A program made the translations under genes and the position numbers. The notes under the pieces were generated by a model. That model was not told the origin of the DNA, made no database searches, and saw only the letters and a list, made by a program, of their open reading frames with translations. Shown here in pieces: positions 7,799 through 15,420 of a stretch of 22,233 bases of DNA. The DNA is from Mailhella sp. GTDB lineage: Bacteria; Desulfobacterota; Desulfovibrionia; Desulfovibrionales; Desulfovibrionaceae. The stretch covers positions 1 through 22,233 of the forward strand of contig JAKSQA010000001.1 in assembly GCA_024404335.1 (NCBI GenBank). Reading direction: 5' to 3'. How positions within the stretch are numbered: the first letter of the stretch is position 1; each line of letters begins with the position of its first letter.

Positions 7799-8467
7799 TC
7801 AGTATTTTTTTGAGGCTTTGGAAGCTTTGGAAGGGACGTTATTGGAAATGTTGAACGTCAGCGTGTATATCTGATGGAAGAAATTGACGTACTGGACGTG
7901 GACGTTCTCAGGAACGGAGATCCGAGCTGCGGAATAGTTCAGGATGCCCTTGATGCCTGCATTGACGAGCTGGGTTGCGGCCCGCTGGGCACGTTCCGGC
8001 GGAACGGTGATGATGCCGATTTCGATGCCGAGCTCGGGTACCTTTTCCGCAAGGGTCTTCGTGCAGAAGACTTCGAGGCCGTACACCTTTTCGCCGATCT
8101 TGAACGGATCGCAGTCGAAGGCGCTCACAATGGTGAAGCCGTGGCGGCGGAATTCCTGGTAGTTGAGCAGGGCTCTGCCCATATTGCCGACGCCGACGAG
8201 GGCCGCGCGCCATTCACGGTTCACATTGAGGCAGCTTTTGATGCGCTCGATAAGCAGGGGAACATAGTAGCCTACGCCCCTGGTTCCGAATTCACCGAAA
8301 TAGGCGAGGTCTTTGCGGACCTGTGACGGCTGGATTTCACATGCCTTGGCAAGAGGCTCCGAGGAAATCTTATCTATGCCGTCCTTGTCCATGGCTTCGA
8401 GGACCTGCAGATAGGTGGCGAGCCGCTGGATTGCTGCCTGGGGTATTTTTTCGGGAGGGGTTTTCAT
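7799..8467 (-). CDS. rex: Redox-sensing transcriptional repressor Rex
   Basis: Rex (222 aa) is a dimeric repressor that leaves DNA when NADH rises. The N-terminal winged helix-turn-helix covers about residues 10-75, with the recognition segment QVRKDLAYFGEFGTRGVGY. The Rossmann domain has the nucleotide loop GVGNMG (92-97) and Asp118 after strand two, suiting NAD(H) over NADP(H). The C-terminal swap helix includes the NFFHQIYTL segment. AGGA precedes the ATG at 8467. It follows atpE by 68 bases containing a terminator-like hairpin, so expression may depend on readthrough. Rex next to Fo genes is an arrangement I recall from Desulfovibrio. No complete Rex operator was found in the window. Confidence 0.95.
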   Translation of the reverse strand: MKTPPEKIPQAAIQRLATYLQVLEAMDKDGIDKISSEPLAKACEIQPSQVRKDLAYFGEFGTRGVGYYVPLLIERIKSCLNVNREWRAALVGVGNMGRALLNYQEFRRHGFTIVSAFDCDPFKIGEKVYGLEVFCTKTLAEKVPELGIEIGIITVPPERAQRAATQLVNAGIKGILNYSAARISVPENVHVQYVNFFHQIYTLTFNISNNVPSKASKASKKY

Positions 8468-8482
8468 ATTTCCTGCCTGATT

Positions 8483-8525
8483 AAAAAGAAAAGGAGTGGA
8501 AAGGCAAGGCTAGCCCTTCCACTCC
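8483..8525 (-). terminator. Terminator or attenuator between atpE and rex
   Basis: On the minus strand a 13-base arm (8525-8513) pairs with 8505-8493 with one mismatch around a 7-base loop. It is followed by TTTTCTTTTT. This is a classic Rho-independent terminator. Only 15 bases lie between the T-run and the rex ATG, too little for a separate promoter, so the element probably lowers rex expression relative to atpE rather than ending the operon. Confidence 0.8.
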
Positions 8526-8535
8526 GGAAAATCAA

Positions 8536-8853
8536 CTACATCTTCACGAAGAGCAGGATCAGAGCCACGAGGAGGGCGTAGATGACGAGGGATTCGATGA
8601 AGGCGAGGCCGAGGATGAGGGACTGGGAGATCTTGCCGGAGGCGTCAGGGTTGCGGGCGGTGCCTTCGCAGGCGCCACGGACGGCGGCACCCTGGCCGCA
8701 TGCGCCGCCGGCTGCGGCGACACCGATGCCGAGGGCGATGGCGGCTGCGGCGCTGCCGAAGCCGCCGGCGATGGCGCCGTCAGCAGCGAAGGCCACGGTG
8801 GCGACGGAGAGGATCAGCAGGGTGTAGAGGGCGGTGAGCATGGACTTGCGCAT
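8536..8853 (-). CDS. atpE: ATP synthase Fo subunit c
   Basis: Subunit c (105 aa) forms the ion-carrying rotor ring of ATP synthase in the inner membrane. Two membrane helices (about residues 27-62 and 78-103) flank the polar loop with R67-N68-P69, and the ion-binding carboxylate is E87 in [10 protein letters not shown]. The residues Q54, E87, S88 and Y92 align with the sodium-site positions known from Ilyobacter, but the usual Thr after Ser is Leu. The protein starts with a signal-peptide-like stretch (MRKSM, hydrophobic core, AFA-A near residue 23), making it longer than the 75-90 aa usual for the family. GGAG before the ATG at 8853 sets the start. Confidence 0.96.
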   Translation of the reverse strand: MRKSMLTALYTLLILSVATVAFAADGAIAGGFGSAAAAIALGIGVAAAGGACGQGAAVRGACEGTARNPDASGKISQSLILGLAFIESLVIYALLVALILLFVKM

Positions 8854-8919
8854 AACGAAACTCCATTGAGTTATATTGTTTAGGCCGTGAGGCCATTCCC
8901 CCGGGAATCGGTGCAGGGC

Positions 8920-9642
8920 CTAGTGTGCGTGTTCGAGCGCGCCCTGGATGTAGATCATGGAAAGGATGAACAGGATGAAGGCCTGCAGGACCTTTCCGAG
9001 AAGGAAGAGGAAGTAGAGCGGAACCGTGCCGAGAAGCACGGCGACGGAAAGGCTGGCTCCGAAGCCGAAGAAAATGATGAGGGTCATTTCCTCGCCGAAG
9101 ATGTTGCCGAAGAGACGGAGGGACATGGAAAGGGGGCGGGCCAGATGGGAGATGATCTCGATGGGGAACATCAGGGGGATCAGCGCCTTGGTCGAGCCGG
9201 TGAAGTGGCCGATGTAGCGGAAGCCCCAGGTGCGGATGCCTACATAGTTGTAGTAGATGAAGACGCAGAGGGCGATGGAGACCGTGGTGTTGAGGTTCGC
9301 CGTAGGTGCGTCGCATCCGGGGACGAGGCCCAGGAGGTTCATCGTGAGGACGTAGATGAAGATGCAGACGAGCAGCGGCACGAAGCGGCGGCCCTTCTCG
9401 CCTACGTTCGTTACGATGAACTTCTCGAGGCCGCCTACGAGGGCCTCGAAGAAGTACTGAAGCCTTCCGGGGACGTCGCTGATGTTCCTCCGCACCATGA
9501 AGCCGACGGCGATGAGGATCGCCATGCCGAGCCAGGTGTAGAAGACATAGTTGGTGTCGATGGTGACGCCGCCGATGGTGAGATGCTCCATGTGGAGGAC
9601 ATTCGAGAGAAGAAGCGGATGTGCGAGACCTGAAGATGCCAT
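8920..9642 (-). CDS. atpB: ATP synthase Fo subunit a
   Basis: Subunit a (240 aa) is the stator channel through which ions reach the c ring. The essential arginine is R176 in SMSLRLFGNIFGEE, and Q220 in GKVLQAFIL is also conserved. Five to six membrane segments are visible, beginning near residues 32, 87, 120, 155, 185 and 208. AGGAG lies before the ATG at 9642. It is 24 bases after atpI and 66 bases before atpE. No subunit b or F1 gene accompanies it here, so the ATP synthase genes are split between loci. Confidence 0.97.
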   Translation of the reverse strand: MASSGLAHPLLLSNVLHMEHLTIGGVTIDTNYVFYTWLGMAILIAVGFMVRRNISDVPGRLQYFFEALVGGLEKFIVTNVGEKGRRFVPLLVCIFIYVLTMNLLGLVPGCDAPTANLNTTVSIALCVFIYYNYVGIRTWGFRYIGHFTGSTKALIPLMFPIEIISHLARPLSMSLRLFGNIFGEEMTLIIFFGFGASLSVAVLLGTVPLYFLFLLGKVLQAFILFILSMIYIQGALEHAH

Positions 9643-9666
9643 GGTCGGACTCCTGTTCGCGCCGAT

Positions 9667-10101
9667 TCAGCGGTGAAGGAAAAGCGATGCCGGCAGTACG
9701 GACATCGCCAGGGTCAGCCCGATGAAGAGAGAGGCGGGGCCGGCCCCAAGATAGACGAGAGAAACATACACGAAAATTCCGGTTATGAAAAGCCTCAAAT
9801 TCGATCGAACGAGAAGCCCTTTTTTCACTAGCCTCGCGGTAGCTGTTCCGTGCATGTCTTCCTGCGGAAGTGTGGCAGGCATAGCATGATGGATGAAGAC
9901 GGATAGGCTGTAAAAATTCCAGAATGTTAGCAGTGACATGGCACCGGCCCAGAACACATGGGGAGTCCACGGCAGAAGGGCGGCGCCAAGGCCTGTGAGG
10001 GCTGTGGAAAAAATGAGCATGTTCCTTGCGCACGCCCTCAGGGGGGGGCGGATGAAGCCCTTGCGCCAGAGGAACCCGTCGATTTGTGAAATGAGATTCA
10101 T
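9667..10101 (-). CDS. atpI: ATP synthase I (AtpI-like) membrane protein
   Basis: A 144-aa protein with four predicted membrane segments (about residues 28-45, 50-70, 103-120 and 122-140). It is placed directly before atpB, where AtpI is expected. AtpI family proteins help assemble the c ring or stabilise the complex. The sequence family is very divergent, so the call rests on topology and position more than on motifs. Its ATG overlaps the TGA of atpZ by ATGA, indicating coupled translation. Confidence 0.75.
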   Translation of the reverse strand: MNLISQIDGFLWRKGFIRPPLRACARNMLIFSTALTGLGAALLPWTPHVFWAGAMSLLTFWNFYSLSVFIHHAMPATLPQEDMHGTATARLVKKGLLVRSNLRLFITGIFVYVSLVYLGAGPASLFIGLTLAMSVLPASLFLHR

Positions 10102-10559
10102 ATGGGGCCTCCGTCACGGCGCGGATCTCCGCCGTCTGTGCCTGCAAGGAGGGAAGCCGGGCCGAAGTCGTCATGGTCCGGGGCTTCCGTACAGGTGCCG
10201 TCCGGATCCGGAGTGCGGCGGGATGGGGCAGAGGGGGCGGCCGGGATTGCCGAAGCTCCGGCGCTGTCGCCGGAACGGTCGGACGTGGTCTTCCGCTCCG
10301 CATCGGAAGCCGCTTCCGCACGGGCGAGCCATCGGGCGTCGACCCATACGTTGCGCACGCCCGCCGCGATGCCGAGGAACAGGCCGATGCCCGCTCCCCA
10401 TGGGAACGAATCCAGGCATGAGTCCGCAAGCCATCCGAGGCCGGCTCCCACGGCGGGGCCCGTCACCATGTGGAGCCCCATGATGCTCGCTGTGCCGAGC
10501 ATGCCGGCCCTGCCGGGGCGTTCCTCCATGGCCTGTTTTCTTACTTCTTTCCAATCCAT
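10098..10559 (-). CDS. atpZ: AtpZ-like ATP synthase accessory protein with long polar tail
   Basis: This 153-aa protein has the small two-helix AtpZ/AtpI-type core in its first 80 residues: a charged start (MDWKEVRKQAMEE), a Gly-rich helix around residues 18-45 (GPAVGAGLGWLAD) and a second around 53-70 (GAGIGLFLGIAAGVRNVW). Family members are usually close to 80-100 aa. Here about 70 extra residues rich in Ser, Ala, Pro and Asp follow and are probably disordered. It is the first gene of the Fo operon. The ribosome site is weak. AtpZ-type proteins have been linked to ATP synthase assembly or divalent-ion transport, but the role here is inferred from position. Confidence 0.72.
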   Translation of the reverse strand: MDWKEVRKQAMEERPGRAGMLGTASIMGLHMVTGPAVGAGLGWLADSCLDSFPWGAGIGLFLGIAAGVRNVWVDARWLARAEAASDAERKTTSDRSGDSAGASAIPAAPSAPSRRTPDPDGTCTEAPDHDDFGPASLLAGTDGGDPRRDGGPI

Positions 10560-10755
10560 ATCAGTTAAATGCTCTTGGAGTTAGGAGATGTATGTGATAG
10601 ACCTGACGGGAAAGAGATGCCGACGGTCCAGAATGCCGGCTTCCGGATAAGGTTTCCGAAAACCTACCGTCAGCGGACCCGTGCGTCAACCGCTCTGCGG
10701 AAAGCCGCAGGTCCGTCGGCCGAAGAGAACAATGCAGCCTTCAAGCGAGGTTTTC
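10560..10755. other. Divergent intergenic region with several inverted repeats
   Basis: This gap separates the divergent atpZ and FKBP genes and must hold both promoters, but I see no convincing sigma-70 pair on either strand. It contains CTGACGG (10603-10609) complementary to CCGTCAG (10667-10673), and a perfect 6-bp hairpin CTGCGG-AAAG-CCGCAG (about 10695-10710). Transcribed rightward this would form a structured leader before the FKBP gene. No known riboswitch or tRNA was recognised. Confidence 0.4.
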
Positions 10756-11178
10756 ATGCCTGTAAAGAAAGGTGACGAGGTCTCCGTCCATTATGTCGGG
10801 ACGTTTGCGGACGGTACCGAGTTCGACAGCTCCCGCGGGCGTTCCCCCCTTCGGTTCAAGGTCGGCTCCGGCCAGGTCATTCCCGGCTTCGACAGGGCCG
10901 TCATGGACCATGAGGCGGGCGACAGCTTCACGGTGACCATTCCGGCGGCGGAGGCCTACGGCGAATCGAATCCCGATGCGTTCATACCCGTCCCCCGCGA
11001 CCAGATACCCGCCAATATCAAGCCTGAGGTCGGCATGCGCCTTCAGGTGTCCACCTCCGAGGGCGAGCTTGAAGTCGTCGTCAGCTCCGTGACCGACAGG
11101 GAGGTCGTGCTCGACGCGAACCATCCGATGGCCGGCAGGGACCTGACCTTCGCCCTTGAAATCGTTTCCATCAACTGA
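10756..11178 (+). CDS. FKBP-type peptidyl-prolyl cis-trans isomerase, SlyD-like
   Basis: This 140-aa protein has the FKBP fold with an inserted insert-in-flap chaperone domain, as in SlyD. It starts with KKGDEVSVHYVGTFADGTEFDSS, then GSGQVIPGFDRAV and EAYGESNPDAF, and the insert domain covers about residues 72-125. It lacks the metal-binding histidine tail of E. coli SlyD, and there is no signal peptide, so it is cytoplasmic. The ATG at 10756 follows GAGG at close spacing; another in-frame ATG at 10732 would add eight residues with no family match. Its stop is 13 bases before glnN, so the two are probably co-transcribed. Confidence 0.93.
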   Translation: MPVKKGDEVSVHYVGTFADGTEFDSSRGRSPLRFKVGSGQVIPGFDRAVMDHEAGDSFTVTIPAAEAYGESNPDAFIPVPRDQIPANIKPEVGMRLQVSTSEGELEVVVSSVTDREVVLDANHPMAGRDLTFALEIVSIN

Positions 11179-11191
11179 GCAGGAGCATACC

Positions 11192-13411
11192 ATGAATACC
11201 TCTGCCAATGCCGGGCGCAGCCACGCGGTGCTTTCCGTGGCATCCCGCCGCCGCGACGCCGAGTTCATCGCGGGAAGGCCTTCGGAAAACACGCCGACGG
11301 ATCCCACCGAATACTTCGGCTGCAACGTCTTCGACGACAGGGCCATGCGCCGCTACCTGCCCAAGGCGGTCTACAAGTCGCTCCGCGCCACGATCGACAT
11401 GGGCACGCGCCTGGACCCCGCCGTGGCCGATGTCGTTGCCAACGCGATGAAGTCGTGGGCCATGGAGCGCGGCGCCGACCATTACACCCATGTCTTCTAT
11501 CCTCTCACCGGACTTACCGCAGAGAAGCACGACAGCTTCCTTGATCCCGACGGCAAGGGCGGCTCGCTGGCCCAGTTCAGCGGCAACGCCCTCGTCCAGG
11601 GCGAGGCCGACGGCTCGAGCTTCCCGTCCGGCGGCCTCCGCTCCACCTTCGAGGCCCGCGGCTATACCGCATGGGACGTGACGAGCCCCGCATATCTTAT
11701 GGAGAGCCCTGCGGGCATGGTGCTGTGCATCCCCACGGTCTTCCTCTCCTGGACGGGGATCGCCCTCGACAAGAAGACGCCCATCCTCCGCTCCAACCAG
11801 GCTCTGAACCAGCAGGCGGCCCGAGTGCTCCGCATCTTCGGCGTCGACCCCAAGCTTCCCATCGCCTCCAACGGCGGTCTTGAGCAGGAGTATTTCCTGA
11901 TCGACGGCTCGTTCGTCTCGGTCCGGCCCGACCTGCTTATCGCAGGGCGCGCCCTCTACGGCGCCACGCCGGCGAAGGGCCAGGAGTTCGACGACCAGTA
12001 CTACGGCGTCATCCCCAGCCGCGTGCTCGCCTTCATGGCCGATGTGGAGCGCCAGCTGTACCGCCTCGGCGTGCCGGTGAAGACCCGCCACAACGAGGTC
12101 GCTCCCAGCCAGTACGAGATCGCGCCCACCTTCGAGACGGGCAACCTCGCCACCGACCATAACCAGCTCATCATGACGGTGCTCCGCAAGACGGCCCGCC
12201 GCCACGGCATGTCCTGCCTGCTGCATGAGAAGCCTTTCGGCTGCATCAACGGATCAGGCAAGCATCTGAACTATTCCATAGGCAGCCCTGAGGTGGGCAA
12301 CCTCTTCGCCCCCGGCGAGAATCCCCACGAGAACGCCCAGTTCCTGGTGTTCCTCTGCGCAGTCATCCGCGCGCTGCACCGCCATGCCGGATTCCTCCGC
12401 GCCGTGGTCAGCTCCGCATCCAACGACCGCAGGCTCGGCGCCAACGAGGCGCCGCCGGCCATCATGTCGCTCTTCCTGGGCGACCAGCTTACGGACATAC
12501 TCGAGCAGTTCCGCTCCGGTGTGGAAGTGACGGGCACCGCAGGGAAGCGCCTCATGAACGTCGGCGTCGACACGCTGCCTCCCCTGCCCGCCGATCCCGG
12601 CGACCGCAACAGGACCAGCCCCTTCGCCTTCGTCGGCAACCGCTTCGAGTTCCGCGCCCTCGGCTCCTCCATGTCGGCGGCCGACTCCCTCGTGGTGCTC
12701 AATACGATGCTTGCCGAGTCCCTCGATTATGCGGCGGATTTCCTTGAGGAGCACATGCAGGGCGACCAGGCCCGCCTCGGCGAGGCCGTGCAGAAGCTCA
12801 TCCAGACCGTCATGGACGAGGATGCCGCCGTCATCTTCAACGGCAACGGATACTCCGAGGAGTGGCAGAACCGAGCCCCCTGGTGCTGTCCGCCCTTCCC
12901 CCCCACGACGCCCGACGCCGTTCCCGTCTTCTCCTCTCCCGAAGTCATGGCGCTCTGCGAGAAGTACCAGATATTCACCAGGCTGGAGCTGAAGGCGCGC
13001 CAGGACATCCAGCTGGAGGAATACGTCAAGACCGTCCACACCGAAGCCAGCCTCGCTGTACGCATGGCGCGCACCCAGATCTATCCCGCCGCGGTACGCT
13101 ACCGCCAGGAACTGGCCGCATCCGTCTCTTCGTGCCGTGCCCTGGGCGTGGACGCCTCTACGGCATCGCTTGAGGAGCTTTCCGCGCTTATCGCCGGGTT
13201 TGAGAAGTCCCTGGCCGAAATGGAGCGCAAGGTGGCCCTTGTGAACTGGCGGCCCGGCGAGGAGGATATCCTCCCCAGCGCCCGCATGTGCTGTTCCGTG
13301 ATCCTTCCCGCCATGGAGGAGCTCCGCAGCTGGGCGGACAGGATGGAGTGCATCGTGGCCGAGGACCTGTGGCCTCTTCCCAGCTATCAGGAAATGCTGT
13401 TCATGAAATAA
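11192..13411 (+). CDS. glnN: Glutamine synthetase, type III
   Basis: Type III glutamine synthetase (739 aa) makes glutamine from glutamate, ammonia and ATP and differs strongly from the ~470-aa type I enzyme. The family's N-terminal domain is seen in the segment with HVFYPLTGLTAEKHD (residues 99-113). The catalytic region includes GGLEQEYFLID (228-238), NEVAPSQYEIAP (301-312), GSGKHLNYS (354-362) and NDRRLGANEAPPAI (411-424). Length fits the 690-740 aa usual for GSIII. The ATG at 11192 follows AGGAG. The codons are rich in C-ending forms, suggesting high expression. No nitrogen-regulator site was recognised before it; its promoter probably lies ahead of the FKBP gene. Confidence 0.96.
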   Translation: MNTSANAGRSHAVLSVASRRRDAEFIAGRPSENTPTDPTEYFGCNVFDDRAMRRYLPKAVYKSLRATIDMGTRLDPAVADVVANAMKSWAMERGADHYTHVFYPLTGLTAEKHDSFLDPDGKGGSLAQFSGNALVQGEADGSSFPSGGLRSTFEARGYTAWDVTSPAYLMESPAGMVLCIPTVFLSWTGIALDKKTPILRSNQALNQQAARVLRIFGVDPKLPIASNGGLEQEYFLIDGSFVSVRPDLLIAGRALYGATPAKGQEFDDQYYGVIPSRVLAFMADVERQLYRLGVPVKTRHNEVAPSQYEIAPTFETGNLATDHNQLIMTVLRKTARRHGMSCLLHEKPFGCINGSGKHLNYSIGSPEVGNLFAPGENPHENAQFLVFLCAVIRALHRHAGFLRAVVSSASNDRRLGANEAPPAIMSLFLGDQLTDILEQFRSGVEVTGTAGKRLMNVGVDTLPPLPADPGDRNRTSPFAFVGNRFEFRALGSSMSAADSLVVLNTMLAESLDYAADFLEEHMQGDQARLGEAVQKLIQTVMDEDAAVIFNGNGYSEEWQNRAPWCCPPFPPTTPDAVPVFSSPEVMALCEKYQIFTRLELKARQDIQLEEYVKTVHTEASLAVRMARTQIYPAAVRYRQELAASVSSCRALGVDASTASLEELSALIAGFEKSLAEMERKVALVNWRPGEEDILPSARMCCSVILPAMEELRSWADRMECIVAEDLWPLPSYQEMLFMK

Positions 13412-13451
13412 CGGCCCTCCGGCCGAAACCGGCAGGCGCGAGGCGCCTGCC
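13412..13451 (+). other. Two GC-rich hairpins between glnN and purD
   Basis: CGGCC-CTCC-GGCCG (13412-13425) is followed by a perfect 9-bp stem with a three-base loop (13431-13439 with 13443-13451). The second ends five bases before the purD ribosome site. There is no T-run, so they are not classic terminators. They may stabilise the upstream mRNA or separate translation of the two genes. Confidence 0.6.
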
Positions 13452-13465
13452 CCATAGAGGTTCCA

Positions 13466-14749
13466 ATGCGCGTACTTATCATCGGCTCCGGCGGACGCGA
13501 GCATGCCCTTGCCTGGAAGATCGGACAGCGTGCCGACGTCACCGAGCTCTATGTGGCCCCCGGCAACGGCGGCACCGCCTCCATCGCGAAGAACGTGCCC
13601 ATCAAGGACAGTGATGTCGAAGGCCTCGTTGCCTTCGCGAAGGAAAAGGCCGTCGACCTCGTCATCCCCGGCCCCGAGCTTCCCCTCACCCTCGGCGTCG
13701 TCGACGCCATGCAGGCCGCAGGCATTCCCTGCTTCGGCCCCTCCGCCGCATGTGCGAAGCTTGAGGGCAGCAAGGCCTTCGCCAAGGAAGTGATGCGTGC
13801 CGCCGGCGTCCCCACGGCCGCTGCCGGCGTGTTCTCCGACAGGGCTTCCGCCGAGGCCTTCGTCAGGGAGCATGGCGCCCCCCTCGTCGTGAAGGCCGAC
13901 GGACTGGCCGCCGGCAAGGGCGTCGTCGTGGCCATGACCGACGACGAGGTCAGGGCCGCCCTTGATCTCATGTTCGAGAGCAACGCCTTCGGAGCCGCCG
14001 CGGACACCGTGCTGATCGAGGAGTTCCTGAAGGGCGAGGAAGTCTCCCTGCTCAGCTTCTGTGACGGAAAGACCGCCCTGCCTCTTCCCTCCGCCCAGGA
14101 CCACAAGGCCGTGTTCGACGGCGACAAGGGCCCCAATACCGGCGGCATGGGCGCATACAGCCCGGCCCCCGTTCTTCCCGATGCCGACCTGGAGGCCATG
14201 GCCGATATCGTCACCCGCCCCATACTGGCGGAAATGGCGCGCCGCGGCACGCCCTTCAAGGGCATCCTCTATGCCGGTCTCATGATGACGGTCGAGGGCC
14301 CCAAGGTGCTTGAATACAACGTCCGCTTCGGCGATCCCGAGTGCCAGCCTCTGCTCATGCGCCTCAGGAGCGACCTCGCCGATGTCATGAAGGCGTGTGT
14401 CGACGGAAGGCTCGACACCGTGGACCTTGAGATCGAGGAACGCTCCGCCCTCGGCGTGGTGCTCACCGCCAAGGGCTACCCCGGGTCGTATCCCAAGGGT
14501 ATGCCCATCACCGGCATCGAAGAGGCCGAGAAGGTCGAGACCGTGCAGGTCTTCCAGGCCGGTACGAAGCTGGAGGACGGCTGCGTACGCGCCAACGGCG
14601 GCCGGGTCCTCTGCGTGACCGCCCTCGGCGCCGATCTTAAAGAGGCCCAGACCCGGGCCTATGCCGGCATGGAGAAGCTCTCCATGCCTGACAGCCAGAT
14701 TCGCACGGATATCGGACTCAAGGGGCTCAGGCGTCTCGGCCTGGCCTGA
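13466..14749 (+). CDS. purD: Phosphoribosylamine-glycine ligase (GAR synthetase)
   Basis: PurD (427 aa) is an ATP-grasp ligase that joins phosphoribosylamine and glycine in step two of purine synthesis. The N-terminal loop GSGGREHAL (residues 8-16) is followed by the ATP-binding KADGLAAGKGVVVA (143-156), GPNTGGMGAYSPAP (222-235) and the metal-binding NVRFGDPECQ. Length is normal. AGAGG lies five bases before the ATG at 13466. It follows glnN by 54 bases and precedes purE, in the same direction. Confidence 0.97.
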   Translation: MRVLIIGSGGREHALAWKIGQRADVTELYVAPGNGGTASIAKNVPIKDSDVEGLVAFAKEKAVDLVIPGPELPLTLGVVDAMQAAGIPCFGPSAACAKLEGSKAFAKEVMRAAGVPTAAAGVFSDRASAEAFVREHGAPLVVKADGLAAGKGVVVAMTDDEVRAALDLMFESNAFGAAADTVLIEEFLKGEEVSLLSFCDGKTALPLPSAQDHKAVFDGDKGPNTGGMGAYSPAPVLPDADLEAMADIVTRPILAEMARRGTPFKGILYAGLMMTVEGPKVLEYNVRFGDPECQPLLMRLRSDLADVMKACVDGRLDTVDLEIEERSALGVVLTAKGYPGSYPKGMPITGIEEAEKVETVQVFQAGTKLEDGCVRANGGRVLCVTALGADLKEAQTRAYAGMEKLSMPDSQIRTDIGLKGLRRLGLA

Positions 14750-14758
14750 TCGGATATC

Positions 14759-14802
14759 CGGGAGGACGGGAAACCGTCCTCCCGCACCTCATTCCATTTT
14801 TT
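14759..14802 (+). terminator. Terminator-like hairpin between purD and purE
   Basis: An 11-bp perfect stem (14759-14769 with 14774-14784) carries a GAAA tetraloop. A run of six T residues occurs at 14797-14802, about 12 bases beyond the stem. The delayed T-run makes it a weak terminator, so partial readthrough into purE is expected. It may instead protect the 3' end of the upstream message. Confidence 0.55.
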
Positions 14803-14820
14803 CCGCCTTAGGGGGGCAGC

Positions 14821-15315
14821 ATGGCCCAGGTCGCCATTTTCATCGGCTCCGCATCCGACGATCCCATCGTCGGGGCATGCGCCGATACGCTGAGGAAGCT
14901 CGGCATTTCCTACCGCTACACGATCACGTCCGCACACCGTACGCCCGAGCGCACCGCCGCACTCATGGAGGAGCTTGAGGCCGAAGGCTGCCAGGTCTAC
15001 ATCTGCGCCGCCGGCATGGCCGCGCATCTGGCCGGAGCGGTCGCCGCACGCACGATCAAACCCGTCATCGGCATCCCCGTCGCCGGATCCAGCATCGGCG
15101 GCCTTGACGCCCTGTATGCCACGGTCCAGATGCCTTCGGGATTCCCCGTGGCGACCGTCGCCCTTAACGGCGCGAAGAACGCCGCATGGCTCGCCGCACA
15201 GATCCTCGCCCTCCCCGACGCCCGTGTGGCGGAGCTCATCACCCGGCGGCGGGCAGGCTCCGCGGCGGCCCTGGAGAAGTCCGCAGCCGAGCTGGAGGCA
15301 AGGCACGGGGCATAG
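14821..15315 (+). CDS. purE: N5-carboxyaminoimidazole ribonucleotide mutase
   Basis: PurE (164 aa) moves the carboxyl group of N5-CAIR to give CAIR in purine synthesis. The substrate-binding GSASDD (residues 9-14), the SAHRTP motif with the catalytic His, and [20 protein letters not shown] match class I PurE, which works with PurK. No purK is present in this window. One glycine of the usual AGGAAHL motif is Met here (AAGMAAHL). The ATG at 14821 follows a run of Gs (TTAGGGGGGCAGC) that acts as the ribosome site. A gap of 105 bases with nothing recognisable follows before the next gene. Confidence 0.94.
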   Translation: MAQVAIFIGSASDDPIVGACADTLRKLGISYRYTITSAHRTPERTAALMEELEAEGCQVYICAAGMAAHLAGAVAARTIKPVIGIPVAGSSIGGLDALYATVQMPSGFPVATVALNGAKNAAWLAAQILALPDARVAELITRRRAGSAAALEKSAAELEARHGA

Positions 15316-15420
15316 CGCACCGTCTTCCGCAAGATCTTCAACGGGCGGGCTTCATCAGGGAGTCCGCCGCAACCATAGAACTGCACGTCATCCCATTGTT
15401 CGCCATTAAGGAGAATCGTT

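Noticed and set aside
10084-10092. TTGTGAAAT inside the start of atpI, resembling half of a Rex operator
   Set aside because: The matching second half is absent: the bases at 10096-10101 share only two of six positions with TCACAA. A nine-base half-site inside a coding region is easily chance.
8780-10429. Minus-strand open frame of 549 codons over atpI and atpB in another frame
   Set aside because: It overlaps three membrane-protein genes in a different frame and reads as Arg/Pro/His-rich low-complexity sequence.
12254-14104. Minus-strand open frame of 616 codons opposite glnN and purD
   Set aside because: It is an antisense shadow crossing two unrelated real genes, with Gly/His/Asp-rich composition and no recognisable domain.
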